Shown piece after piece: positions 34,383-43,469 of a stretch of DNA of 64,000 nucleotides. Location of the stretch: the NCBI RefSeq assembly GCF_001544695.2, contig NZ_FCOM02000030.1, positions 1 through 64,000 of the forward strand. The letters run 5' to 3'. The stretch's first letter is position 1. Each line of letters starts with the position of its first letter. Below the pieces are notes generated by a model. That model worked only from the letters and a program-made list of their open reading frames with translations. It made no database searches and had not been told where the DNA came from. A program made the position numbers and the translations under genes. Source of the stretch: Caballeronia arvi (GTDB lineage: Bacteria; Pseudomonadota; Gammaproteobacteria; Burkholderiales; Burkholderiaceae).

Positions 34383-37300
34383 ATGGCCCACTTCTCGTGT
34401 TTCCCCGGCGCTTCGGCCCTCTCCGATTTCCGTCAGACCCGCCTTCTCGAAAAGCTCGCCCGCATCGACGCGAATATCGTCGGCGTGCGCGGCCAGTTCC
34501 TGCATTTCGTCAACGCGACCGAACCGCTCACGGACGACGACACGAGCCGCATCGACGCGCTGATGCACTACGGCGCGCCGTTCGAGGAATCGAAAGAGCG
34601 CGGTCATGTCGAGACCTTCATGGTCGTGCCGCGCTTCGGCACCATCTCGCCGTGGGCGAGCAAGGCGACCGATATCGCGCATCACTGCGGGCTCGGGAAA
34701 GTGCGGCGCATCGAGCGCGGCGTCGAGTATTCGGTCGTCATGAAAAGCGGTTTTCTGGGCGGCAAGAAGGCGCTGTCGGACGAAGCGCGCGCGGCCGTCG
34801 CGGAGGCCTTGCACGACCGCATGACCGAAAGCGTCGCGGCATCGCGCGATTCTGCGCTGCATCTCTTCGATGAACTGCCCGCGAAACCCTTGCAGACCGT
34901 CGATATCATCGGCGTGGGCCGCAAGGCGCTCGAAGCGGCGAACACGGAGCTCGGCCTCGCGCTCGCGGATGACGAGATCGACTATCTGGTGAACGCGTTC
35001 GAAAGCCTGAAGCGCAACCCGACCGACGTCGAATTGATGATGTTCGCGCAGGCGAACAGCGAGCACTGCCGCCACAAGATTTTCAACGGCGAATGGACCA
35101 TCGACGGCGAAAAGCAGGACATGTCGCTGTTTGCAATGATCCGCAATACGGAAAAGCTGAATCACGCGGGCACGATCGTCGCGTATTCGGATAATTCGGC
35201 GATCATGCAGGGCGGCGTCGCCGAGCGCTGGTTCCCGCGCGGCACGGACGAGCAGTATCAGCGTCGGGTGGAACTCACGCACACGCTGATGAAGGTCGAA
35301 ACGCACAATCACCCGACCGCGATTGCGCCGTTTGCGGGCGCGGCGACCGGCTCCGGCGGCGAAATCCGCGACGAAGGCGCGACGGGCCGCGGCGCGCGTC
35401 CGAAGGCCGGTCTCGCGGGCTTCACGGTGTCGAACCTCGATCTGCCGGATGCGCGCGAGAAATGGGAAAACGCACGCGATTCCGCCGTGCCGCTCGCGTC
35501 GCGCAATCCGGCCGACAAGCACGAGCCGTACGGACGCCCGGAGCGCATCGCATCGCCGCTGCAGATCATGATCGACGGGCCGATCGGCGCGGCAGCCTTC
35601 AACAACGAATTCGGCCGCCCGAACCTCGGCGGCTATTTCCGCACCTTCGAGCAGAACGTCGCGGGGCGCGTGCGCGGCTATCACAAGCCGATCATGATCG
35701 CGGGCGGTATCGGCAATATTTCGGATCAGCACACGCACAAGCTCGATCTGCCCGCGGGCACGCTGCTGATCCAGATCGGCGGGCCGGGCATGCGCATCGG
35801 CATGGGCGGTGGCGCGGCGTCGTCGATGGCGACCGGCGCGAACACCGCCGAACTCGACTTCGATTCGGTTCAGCGCGGCAATCCGGAAATCCAGCGCCGC
35901 GCGCAGGAAGTCATCAATACGTGCTGGCAGATGGGCGAGGACAATCCGATCCTGTCGATTCACGACGTCGGCGCGGGCGGCATTTCGAACGCGTTCCCGG
36001 AACTCGTCGACGGTGCGGGCAAGGGCGCGCGCTTCGAACTACGCAAGGTGCAGCTCGAAGAGAGCGGTCTGTCGCCGCGCGAGATCTGGTCGAACGAAGC
36101 GCAAGAGCGTTACGTGCTGGCGATTTCGCCCGCTGATCTGCCCGCGTTCCAGGCGATCTGCGAGCGCGAGCGCTGCCCGGTCGCCGTGGTTGGCGTCGCG
36201 ACCGAAGAACGCCAGCTGAAGCTGATCGACGAAGCCAACGAAGGCCAGGAACCTGTCGACATGCCGATGGACGTGCTGCTCGGCAAGCCGCCCAAGATGC
36301 ATCGCGACGTGAAGCGCGAAGCAGCGCGCTTCGAAGCCGTCGACGTGACGGGCCTGGCGCTGTCCGAAGTCGCCGTCGATGTGCTGAAGCATCCGACGGT
36401 CGCGAGCAAGTCCTTCCTCATCACGATCGGCGACCGTTCGGTCGGCGGCACGACTGCGCGCGACCAGTTCGTCGGGCCGTGGCAAGTGCCCGTCGCGGAT
36501 TGCGCGGTGACGACGATGGATTACGCCGGATTCCGCGGCGAAGCGATGACGATGGCCGAGCGCACGCCGCTCGCCGTCATCGATGCGCCGGCGTCCGGCC
36601 GCATGGCGGTGGGCGAAGCGGTGACGAACATCGCGTCCGCGCCGATCGAATCGTTGAACAAGCTGAAGCTCTCGGCGAACTGGATGGCCGCGTGCGGCAG
36701 CGCGGGCGAAGATGCCGCGCTGTATGACACGGTGCAGGCGATCGGCATGGAGCTGTGCCCGGCGCTCGGCATCAGCATTCCGGTCGGCAAGGATTCGCTG
36801 TCGATGCGCACCAAGTGGCAGGACGGTGTCGCGAAGGAAGTCGTGTCGCCGGTGTCGCTCATCATCAGCGCGTTCGCGCCGGTCGAGGACGTGCGCCGTC
36901 ATCTGACGCCGCAACTGGCCCATGACACGAACACGGTGCTGATCGCGATCGATCTCGGCCGCGGACGCAATCGCATGGGCGGCAGCATCCTCGCGCAAGT
37001 GACGCAGCAGGTCGGCGACGCGGTGCCCGACGTCGACGATCCCGAAGACCTGAAGCGCTTCTTCGCCGCGATTCAATCGCTCAACGCCGATGGCAAGCTG
37101 CTCGCGTACCACGACCGCTCCGACGGCGGCCTCTGGGCGACCGTGTGCGAAATGGCGTTCGCGGGTCACGTGGGCGTGTCGCTGAACGTCGACATGCTGA
37201 CGCTCGACGCCGAGCACGAATCCGATTACGGCGACGCGAAGGACTGGGCGAAGCAGACCAGCGGCCGTCGCGAGGACCGCACGATGCGCGCGCTGTTCTC

Positions 37301-38414
37301 CGAAGAACTCGGCGCGGTGGTTCAGGTGCGCGCCGCGGACCGCGATGCGGTGCTGGGCGCGCTGCGCGAACACGGCCTGTCGGCGTGCTCGCATGTGATC
37401 GGCAAGACGAACGAGAGCGGCGCGATCGAGATTTATCGCGACGCGAAGAAGATTTTCGATGCGCCGCGCGTCGATCTGCATCGCGCCTGGAGCGAGGTGA
37501 GCTGGCGCATCGCGCGTCTGCGCGACAACCCCGCATGCGCGGATGCCGAATACGACGCGCTGCTCGACGCGGCCGATCCCGGCATTTCGCCCGTGCTGAC
37601 GTTCGATCCAGCCGAAGACGTCGCCGCGCCGTTCATTGCGACGAACCAGCGTCCGCGCGTCGCGATCCTGCGTGAACAGGGCGTGAATTCGCATCTGGAA
37701 ACGGCTTACGCGTTCGACCGCGCCGGCTTCGACGCGCACGATGTCCACATGAGCGACCTGCTCGAAGGCCGCGCGACGCTCGCCGATTTCGCGGGTGCGG
37801 TCGCGTGCGGCGGCTTCTCGTATGGCGACGTGCTGGGCGCGGGCGAAGGCTGGGCCAAGACCATCCGCTTCAACGCGCAACTCGCCGACATGTTCGCCGC
37901 CTTCTTCGGACGCGCCGACACCTTCGCGCTCGGCATCTGCAACGGCTGCCAGATGCTGTCGAGCCTGGCGTCGATCATTCCCGGCGCGGAAAACTGGCCG
38001 AAGTTCACGCGCAACAAGTCCGAGCAGTTCGAGGCGCGCTTCTCGCTCGTCGAGGTGCAGAGCTCGCCGTCGATCTTCTTCGCCGGCATGGAAGGCTCGC
38101 GCATTCCGGTCGCGGTCGCGCACGGCGAAGGCTTCGCGGACTTCTCGCAACAGGGCGATCAGGCGAAGGCGCTCGTTGCGATGCGCTACGTCGATCATCG
38201 CGGCAATGCGACGGAGCAGTATCCGTTCAATCCGAACGGCTCGCCGCAAGGCATCACGTCGGTGACCACGCCCGATGGCCGCTTCACGGTGCTGATGCCG
38301 CACATGGAGCGCGTGCATCGCAACGTGCAGATGAGTTGGACGCCCGACGACTGGACCACAGACGGCAGCCCGTGGCTGCGCGTATTCCAGAACGCGCGAC
38401 GTTTCCTCGGCTGA
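34383..38414 (+). CDS. purL: Phosphoribosylformylglycinamidine synthase (large, single-chain)
   Basis: 1343-residue purine biosynthesis enzyme making FGAM from FGAR, glutamine and ATP. It is the large proteobacterial type: N-terminal PurS-like part, linker, two AIRS-like halves (HNHPTAIAPF, then PNLGGYFRTFEQ and GGGAASSMATGAN) and a C-terminal class-I glutaminase with nucleophile Cys1186 (LGICNGC) and VAHGEGF His. ATG 34383 gives MAHFSCFPGASALS as in relatives. No strong Shine-Dalgarno. Confidence 0.97.
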   Translation: MAHFSCFPGASALSDFRQTRLLEKLARIDANIVGVRGQFLHFVNATEPLTDDDTSRIDALMHYGAPFEESKERGHVETFMVVPRFGTISPWASKATDIAHHCGLGKVRRIERGVEYSVVMKSGFLGGKKALSDEARAAVAEALHDRMTESVAASRDSALHLFDELPAKPLQTVDIIGVGRKALEAANTELGLALADDEIDYLVNAFESLKRNPTDVELMMFAQANSEHCRHKIFNGEWTIDGEKQDMSLFAMIRNTEKLNHAGTIVAYSDNSAIMQGGVAERWFPRGTDEQYQRRVELTHTLMKVETHNHPTAIAPFAGAATGSGGEIRDEGATGRGARPKAGLAGFTVSNLDLPDAREKWENARDSAVPLASRNPADKHEPYGRPERIASPLQIMIDGPIGAAAFNNEFGRPNLGGYFRTFEQNVAGRVRGYHKPIMIAGGIGNISDQHTHKLDLPAGTLLIQIGGPGMRIGMGGGAASSMATGANTAELDFDSVQRGNPEIQRRAQEVINTCWQMGEDNPILSIHDVGAGGISNAFPELVDGAGKGARFELRKVQLEESGLSPREIWSNEAQERYVLAISPADLPAFQAICERERCPVAVVGVATEERQLKLIDEANEGQEPVDMPMDVLLGKPPKMHRDVKREAARFEAVDVTGLALSEVAVDVLKHPTVASKSFLITIGDRSVGGTTARDQFVGPWQVPVADCAVTTMDYAGFRGEAMTMAERTPLAVIDAPASGRMAVGEAVTNIASAPIESLNKLKLSANWMAACGSAGEDAALYDTVQAIGMELCPALGISIPVGKDSLSMRTKWQDGVAKEVVSPVSLIISAFAPVEDVRRHLTPQLAHDTNTVLIAIDLGRGRNRMGGSILAQVTQQVGDAVPDVDDPEDLKRFFAAIQSLNADGKLLAYHDRSDGGLWATVCEMAFAGHVGVSLNVDMLTLDAEHESDYGDAKDWAKQTSGRREDRTMRALFSEELGAVVQVRAADRDAVLGALREHGLSACSHVIGKTNESGAIEIYRDAKKIFDAPRVDLHRAWSEVSWRIARLRDNPACADAEYDALLDAADPGISPVLTFDPAEDVAAPFIATNQRPRVAILREQGVNSHLETAYAFDRAGFDAHDVHMSDLLEGRATLADFAGAVACGGFSYGDVLGAGEGWAKTIRFNAQLADMFAAFFGRADTFALGICNGCQMLSSLASIIPGAENWPKFTRNKSEQFEARFSLVEVQSSPSIFFAGMEGSRIPVAVAHGEGFADFSQQGDQAKALVAMRYVDHRGNATEQYPFNPNGSPQGITSVTTPDGRFTVLMPHMERVHRNVQMSWTPDDWTTDGSPWLRVFQNARRFLG

Positions 38415-38445
38415 TCGCGCTCATCGCGGTTGATCGCGCCATGCG

Positions 38446-38483
38446 GACGCCCCGAAGTGAAAACTTCGGGGCGTCTTGTTTTG
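38446..38483 (+). terminator. Intrinsic terminator of purL
   Basis: Perfect 13-base arms GACGCCCCGAAGT (38446-38458) and ACTTCGGGGCGTC (38463-38475) with a 4-base loop, followed by TTGTTTT. Confidence 0.9.
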
Positions 38484-38593
38484 CGCAGGCCATTTCGATG
38501 TTGTTGAATGGCAAGTATCCCAAAATAATGCAGCTGTAAGTTGCGGGTATAGTCGACGGCACGCCGCGATCCGCGGCAGTATCCGGAGGAGAC

Positions 38594-41095
38594 ATGAAGC
38601 AACTGTTGTCAAATTACTTAGTCAAGCTAACTTTATCGACGATGATTGTCGCGACGTCGAGTTTTCTGGTGGCGTGCGGCGATAGCTCGGATTCGGGCTC
38701 GGCCAATCTGTCGCCAGCGGCGCGTGCGGCCGCGCTCGGCGATAACCTGATGGTGCGCGTCGTGATCGACGCCAACGATGCCGCGAAATCCGGCACGAAC
38801 TGCGCGGACCTCGGTGCAGACTGGGCCAGTTGCGCACGCGGCAAGCTGATTCTGGAGAACGCCGGCTCACGCGCGCTCGCCGCCGGCGGCTGGACGCTGT
38901 ATGTGCACAGCATCCGGCGCATCCTGATGGTCGAGCATCCGGCGTTCGCGTGGAAACACATCACGGGCGATCTTTATGCGCTCACACCGCGCGCTGGCGC
39001 GTTCACGCTGGGAGCAGGCGAGCGCGTCGAGGTGCCGTTCGTCGGCGAGTACTGGTATCAGCGCTACAGCGATCTGTTACCGCGTTCCTATGTCGTCGCC
39101 GATGGCAACGCGACACCCGCGATTCTCAAACACAACGACACCGACGACGAAACCCGCTACGTCGACCGTATTCCGCCGATCGCGGACGACGCAGCCGCAT
39201 TCGCCGCGACGCCCGCGCAAGTGCAGCGCGCCCGCGCGGAGGCCGCGTTGCCGTCGGCGCAACAGACTGCGGCACGCGCGTTGCCAGCCGTGCTGCGCTC
39301 GTCGGCGGGCGAGGGCGCGGTGCAGGTCGGGGGCATCGACCTGTCGTTGTCCGGATTGACGTCGTCGCAGATCGCGGCGCTGGCATCGCGCGCGGCGACG
39401 CTCGGGCTCGGCGGCGCGGCCGTGCGCGTGAACGGGCGGATCACAGGAGGAGCGCTGCCGGCGGATATCGCGCGCTCCGGTGGCTATCGGCTGACGATCG
39501 CGCAAGACGGCGTCAACATCGACGCCTTCGATGCCGCAGGGCTTTTCTACGGCGTGCAGACGCTCCTGTCGCTCGCGCCAGCAGGCGGCGGCAGCGTGCC
39601 CGCGATGACCATCGAAGACGCGCCGCGCTATACGCATCGCGGCATGCACGTCGATGTCGCGCGCAACTTCCGCCAGCCCGCGACGCTGCGCAGTCTGATC
39701 GACCAGATGGGCGCGTACAAGCTGAACCGCTTGCATCTGCATCTTTCGGACGACGAAGGCTGGCGTATCGAGATTCCCGGCTTGCCGGAGCTCACCGATA
39801 TCGGCGCGAAACGTTGCCACGATCTCACCGAAACGCGGTGCCTCGTGCCGCAGCTCGGCTCGGGGCCGGACAATCGCTCGGGAGGCGGCTATCTGAGCCG
39901 CGCCGATTATGTCGCGCTGGCGCGCTATGCGGCGGATCGCTTCGTTGAGATCGTTCCGGAGATCGACATGCCCGGACATGCGCGCGCCGCGGTCGTATCG
40001 ATGGAAGCGCGTTATCAACGTCTGATTGCGCAGGGCGACAAGGCGGCCGCGAACGCGTACCGTCTGCTCGATCCGGCCGATACGTCGAATGCGACCACGG
40101 TTCAGTTCTACGATCGCCGCAGCTTCATCAATCCGTGCGCGGACGGCGCGCAGCGCTTCGCGTCGAAGGTCATCGGCGAGATCGCGGCGATGCATCGCGA
40201 CGCCGGCGCACCGCTCTCCGTGTGGCACTTCGGCGGCGACGAAGCGAAGAACATCCTGCTCGGCGCGGGCTTTCAGCCGCTCGACGGCACGGACGCCGGC
40301 AAGGGTCACGTCAATCTCGCGGCGCAGGACAAGCCGTGGGGCCGCTCGCCGCAATGCGCGGCGCTGATTGCATCGGGCAAGGCGGCTTCCGTCGACGAAT
40401 TGCCGTCGATGTTCGCGCGCCAGGTGAGTCAGATCGTGCGCAACAACGGCATCGGCACGATGGCCGCGTGGCAGGACGGCATCAAGCACGCGAGCGGGCC
40501 GCAGGATTTCGCGACGTCGAGCACGATGGTGACGATGTGGGACACGATTTTCTGGGGCGCGTCGGACACCGTGCAGACGTTGAGCAGTCAGGGCTACAAG
40601 ACGGTGCTCGCGCTGCCGGACTATCTGTACTTCGACTTCCCGTATTCGTTCGATCAGCACGAACGTGGCTATTACTGGGGCTCGCATGGCACGGACAGCT
40701 TCAAGACCTTCTCGCTCGCACCGGACAACCTGCCGCAGAACGCGGAGATCATGGCCGATCGCGACGGCAAGCCGTTCGAGGTGACGAGCGCGGGTCCGGC
40801 GCCGCATATCGAAGGCATTCAGGGACAGGCCTGGGCGGAGGTCATGCGCACGGACCAGCAGTTCGAATACATGGTGTATCCGCGTCTTTTGGCGCTCGCG
40901 GAACGCGCATGGCATAGGGCGGCGTGGGAGCGGCCTTATCGGGAAGGCGAGCGCTACAAGCTCGGCGATACCGATAAGGTCGATAAAGCCGCGCTCGCGC
41001 AGGACTGGGCGCAGTTCACGAGCGTCGTGCAGAACCGCGAGTCGGCGAAGCTCAAGCGCGCGGGAGCCGTGATGCGTGAGGGCGCGGGCAGTTGA
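38594..41095 (+). CDS. Beta-N-acetylhexosaminidase lipoprotein (GH20)
   Basis: 833-residue surface or periplasmic chitobiase-type enzyme. The signal sequence ends in a lipobox FLVAC with Cys28. An N-terminal CHB_HEX-like carbohydrate domain (about 50-190), a GH20 b domain (about 235-345) and the GH20 barrel (from TIEDAPRYTHRGMHVDVARN, about 338, to about 775) follow. The catalytic pair is Asp549-Glu550 in FGGDEAKN. It should release GlcNAc from chitobiose or related oligosaccharides. Strong GGAGGAG before ATG 38594. No chitinase or GlcNAc uptake genes are adjacent. Confidence 0.94.
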   Translation: MKQLLSNYLVKLTLSTMIVATSSFLVACGDSSDSGSANLSPAARAAALGDNLMVRVVIDANDAAKSGTNCADLGADWASCARGKLILENAGSRALAAGGWTLYVHSIRRILMVEHPAFAWKHITGDLYALTPRAGAFTLGAGERVEVPFVGEYWYQRYSDLLPRSYVVADGNATPAILKHNDTDDETRYVDRIPPIADDAAAFAATPAQVQRARAEAALPSAQQTAARALPAVLRSSAGEGAVQVGGIDLSLSGLTSSQIAALASRAATLGLGGAAVRVNGRITGGALPADIARSGGYRLTIAQDGVNIDAFDAAGLFYGVQTLLSLAPAGGGSVPAMTIEDAPRYTHRGMHVDVARNFRQPATLRSLIDQMGAYKLNRLHLHLSDDEGWRIEIPGLPELTDIGAKRCHDLTETRCLVPQLGSGPDNRSGGGYLSRADYVALARYAADRFVEIVPEIDMPGHARAAVVSMEARYQRLIAQGDKAAANAYRLLDPADTSNATTVQFYDRRSFINPCADGAQRFASKVIGEIAAMHRDAGAPLSVWHFGGDEAKNILLGAGFQPLDGTDAGKGHVNLAAQDKPWGRSPQCAALIASGKAASVDELPSMFARQVSQIVRNNGIGTMAAWQDGIKHASGPQDFATSSTMVTMWDTIFWGASDTVQTLSSQGYKTVLALPDYLYFDFPYSFDQHERGYYWGSHGTDSFKTFSLAPDNLPQNAEIMADRDGKPFEVTSAGPAPHIEGIQGQAWAEVMRTDQQFEYMVYPRLLALAERAWHRAAWERPYREGERYKLGDTDKVDKAALAQDWAQFTSVVQNRESAKLKRAGAVMREGAGS

Positions 41096-41107
41096 GCGCG
41101 CATTAAA

Positions 41108-41137
41108 AGGCAAAGCCGCCCGAGGGCGGCTTTGCCT
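41108..41137. terminator. Hairpin between converging genes
   Basis: Perfect 13-base arms AGGCAAAGCCGCC (41108-41120) and GGCGGCTTTGCCT (41125-41137) around CGAG. T-runs are short on both sides, but position between two converging stops supports a shared terminator. Confidence 0.75.
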
Positions 41138-41159
41138 GAACTCCGGTAGCAGCGAAAAG

Positions 41160-41942
41160 TTACTTGATCACTGCCTTGCTGCGCAACCCTTCCTCGAACG
41201 TCTGCAGCTTCTCCTGCTGAATCTGCTGCGCGATCTGCGCCTTCACCTGATCGAACGGCGGCGGGGCGATCTCGCGCGAATCGTCCATGCGGATGACGTG
41301 ATAGCCGAACTGCGTCTTCACCGGCTCGGGCGTCACTTCACCCTTCTTGAGCTTCTCGGCGGCCGCGCCGAACTCCGGCACATAAGCCGAAGGCGACGAC
41401 CAGTCCAGATCGCCGCCGTTCTTGCCCGATCCCGGGTCCTTCGAATATTGCTTGGCGAGATCTTCGAAGCTCGCGCCGCCCTTGATCTTCGCGATCAGAT
41501 CCTTCGCCTGCGCTTCGTTGTCGACGAGGATGTGATGCAGATGCAGTTCCTTGCCGCCGCCGTTCTGCTTCACGAGCTGGTCATAGCGCGCCTTGATTTC
41601 GGCGTCGGTCGGCGTGTTCTTCTTCACGAAGTCTTCGATCAGCGCGCGCAGCACGACGGTCTGCTGCGCCACCGCGATCTGCGCCTTCACGTCGGGACGC
41701 GTCGCGATGCCTTCACGCGCGGCTTCCTGCATCAGGATTTCGCGGTTGATGAGTTCCTCGCGCACCGCTTGCTGAAGCTGCGGCGAATCCTGCTGACCTT
41801 GCGCCACGAGCTGCTTCACGAGCGCATCGGCGCGTGACGTCGGAATCGGCGTGCCGTTCACGACGGCGATGTTTTGCGCAAATGCGGGCGCAGCCGCGAA
41901 TGCAGCCAGCAACACCCAGACGCGGGTTTTTTTCAAAGTCAT
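41160..41942 (-). CDS. Periplasmic parvulin-type peptidyl-prolyl isomerase
   Basis: 260-residue protein with a Sec signal peptide (about 1-22, cut after AFA), a SurA-like N-domain (about 24-130) and one parvulin domain (about 133-225: LHLHHILV, GGDLDW, FGYHVIR). This is the PrsA/PpiC-like folding factor class. It follows the bolA-like gene on the minus strand after 108 bases. It is the second parvulin in the window, after ppiD, but soluble rather than anchored. Confidence 0.93.
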   Translation of the reverse strand: MTLKKTRVWVLLAAFAAAPAFAQNIAVVNGTPIPTSRADALVKQLVAQGQQDSPQLQQAVREELINREILMQEAAREGIATRPDVKAQIAVAQQTVVLRALIEDFVKKNTPTDAEIKARYDQLVKQNGGGKELHLHHILVDNEAQAKDLIAKIKGGASFEDLAKQYSKDPGSGKNGGDLDWSSPSAYVPEFGAAAEKLKKGEVTPEPVKTQFGYHVIRMDDSREIAPPPFDQVKAQIAQQIQQEKLQTFEEGLRSKAVIK

Positions 41943-42050
41943 CGGAGGTTCCTAACTGAGCAAACTGACGCCTTCTCAGGCGAGATTCAAGAGGCAAGAT
42001 AATGGACGAAAACGCGGGACTTAACACGGGATGAAACACGAGCCGCGCGT

Positions 42051-42368
42051 TTATTCGAATTGTTCTGCGAACTCCTGCGGCGTGTAAGCCCGGATCGCGA
42101 GCGCGTGCACGCCGCGCTGCATTTCCTCGGCCAGCGCATCATACACCAGTCGATGCCGCCCTACGCGCGCCTTGCCGGCAAAGCAATCGGCGACGATCGT
42201 CACCGTGTAATGGCTGCCCGATGCCGCGCCCGCATGGCCCGCGTGCGCGGCGCTGTCGTCGTCGATATGCACGGAATGGGGTTTGAGCGCCGCGTTCAGT
42301 CGCGCCTCGAGATGCGCGATCTTGTCCGCCGCCGATGCGCTCATGAAATCGAAGGATGATCCGCTCAT
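42051..42368 (-). CDS. BolA family protein
   Basis: 105-residue protein starting at the ATG ending at 42368, whose first bases overlap the yciB stop (ATGA). The BolA fold is clear: KIAHLEARLNAAL at the N-terminus, a conserved central His/Cys region (VADCFAGKARVGRHRLVYDAL) and ALAIRAYTPQEF at the end. An insertion of His/Ala (about 42-50, AAHAGHAGAA) lengthens the loop before the first strand. BolA proteins work with monothiol glutaredoxins in iron-sulfur handling or bind DNA; which applies here is not visible. Confidence 0.9.
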   Translation of the reverse strand: MSGSSFDFMSASAADKIAHLEARLNAALKPHSVHIDDDSAAHAGHAGAASGSHYTVTIVADCFAGKARVGRHRLVYDALAEEMQRGVHALAIRAYTPQEFAEQFE

Positions 42369-42901
42369 TGCCCGTCCTCCTTCATGTATTTTGCAAGCCA
42401 GAAGCTCTGCGCGACAATGAACAGGACGAGACAGCCCGTCGCGCCGAACAGCTTGAAGTTGACCCACTGATCCGTCGTGAAGTTATACGCGACGAAAAGA
42501 TTCACGATGCCGAGCAGCGCGAAGAACACCGCCCACGCAACGTTCAGTTGTCCCCACACGCGATGCGGCAGCACGATCTGCTTGCCCATCATCGCTTCGA
42601 TCAGATTCTTTCTGAAGCCGAGATGCGCGACGATCAGCGCGAACGCGAAGAGCCAGTAGAGCGCGGTCGGCTTCCATTTGATGAAGGTGTCGTTGTGCAG
42701 CACGAGCGTCGCGCCGCCGAACACGACGACCACGCCGAGACTCACCCACAGCATCGGATCGACCTTGCGATGCCGGAACGCGACCCAGGCGATCTGCACG
42801 AGCGTCGCCGCGATCGCGACGGCCGTCGCGGTGTAAATGCCCCAGACCTTGAATGCGACGAAAAAGAGAATGATCGGAAACAGATCGAACAGAAATTTCA
42901 T
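42365..42901 (-). CDS. yciB: Inner-membrane septation protein YciB (IspZ)
   Basis: 178-residue polytopic membrane protein with five predicted helices and the family start MKFLFDLFPIILFFVAFK. Conserved HRKVDPMLW, NDTFIKWKPT and WGQLNVAWAVFF stretches are present. The ATG ending at 42901 is chosen over an upstream frame that has no similarity. Its stop overlaps the bolA-like start, so translation is coupled. Confidence 0.94.
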   Translation of the reverse strand: MKFLFDLFPIILFFVAFKVWGIYTATAVAIAATLVQIAWVAFRHRKVDPMLWVSLGVVVVFGGATLVLHNDTFIKWKPTALYWLFAFALIVAHLGFRKNLIEAMMGKQIVLPHRVWGQLNVAWAVFFALLGIVNLFVAYNFTTDQWVNFKLFGATGCLVLFIVAQSFWLAKYMKEDGQ

Positions 42902-43003
42902 TGGCGTCCGGACGAGATGGGCATCGGATGAAGGCGAGGCGCGCGAAGAAAAGCGCCCGCGAGAAGCGGCGGGCGCCGGTACGACGAAATGCACGGCTCG
43001 CGC

Positions 43004-43420
43004 TTACTTGGATTCGAATTGTAGCGCAGCCGAGTTGATGCAATACCGCAACCCGGTCGGGGCGGGGCCGTCCTCGAAAACGTGGCCGAGGTGCGCGCCG
43101 CAGTTGTTGCACAGCACTTCGATGCGCAACATGCCGTGCGACCGGTCGGTCTTTTCCTGGATCACTTCGCCGTTGATCGGCTTGAAATAGCTCGGCCAGC
43201 CGCAGCCGGCGTCGAATTTGGTGTCCGACTCGAAAAGCGGCGTGCCGCAACACACGCACTCGTAGACGCCGAGCTCCTTGTGATCCCAGTATTTGCCGGT
43301 GAACGGGCGCTCGGTCACGGCGTGGCGCGTGACCTGATACTGCATGTCGTCGAGCTCACGGCGATACGAAGCGTCGTCTTTTTGCAGCGGGTAGCTCTTC
43401 GGGGTGTCGTCTGTGCTCAT
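43004..43420 (-). CDS. msrB: Peptide methionine-R-sulfoxide reductase MsrB
   Basis: 138-residue enzyme that repairs Met-R-sulfoxide in proteins. Zinc ligands come from two CxxC pairs (CVCC and CNNC). The catalytic cysteine is Cys127 in RYCINSAAL, and GCGWPSYF carries the conserved Trp. It is cytosolic, with no signal peptide. It lies 50 bases after selO on the same strand and 102 bases before yciB. Confidence 0.97.
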   Translation of the reverse strand: MSTDDTPKSYPLQKDDASYRRELDDMQYQVTRHAVTERPFTGKYWDHKELGVYECVCCGTPLFESDTKFDAGCGWPSYFKPINGEVIQEKTDRSHGMLRIEVLCNNCGAHLGHVFEDGPAPTGLRYCINSAALQFESK

Positions 43421-43469
43421 CAGTCGTTCCTTGGGTCTGGCCGGGAAGGCCTTGTATATGAGGGCGATG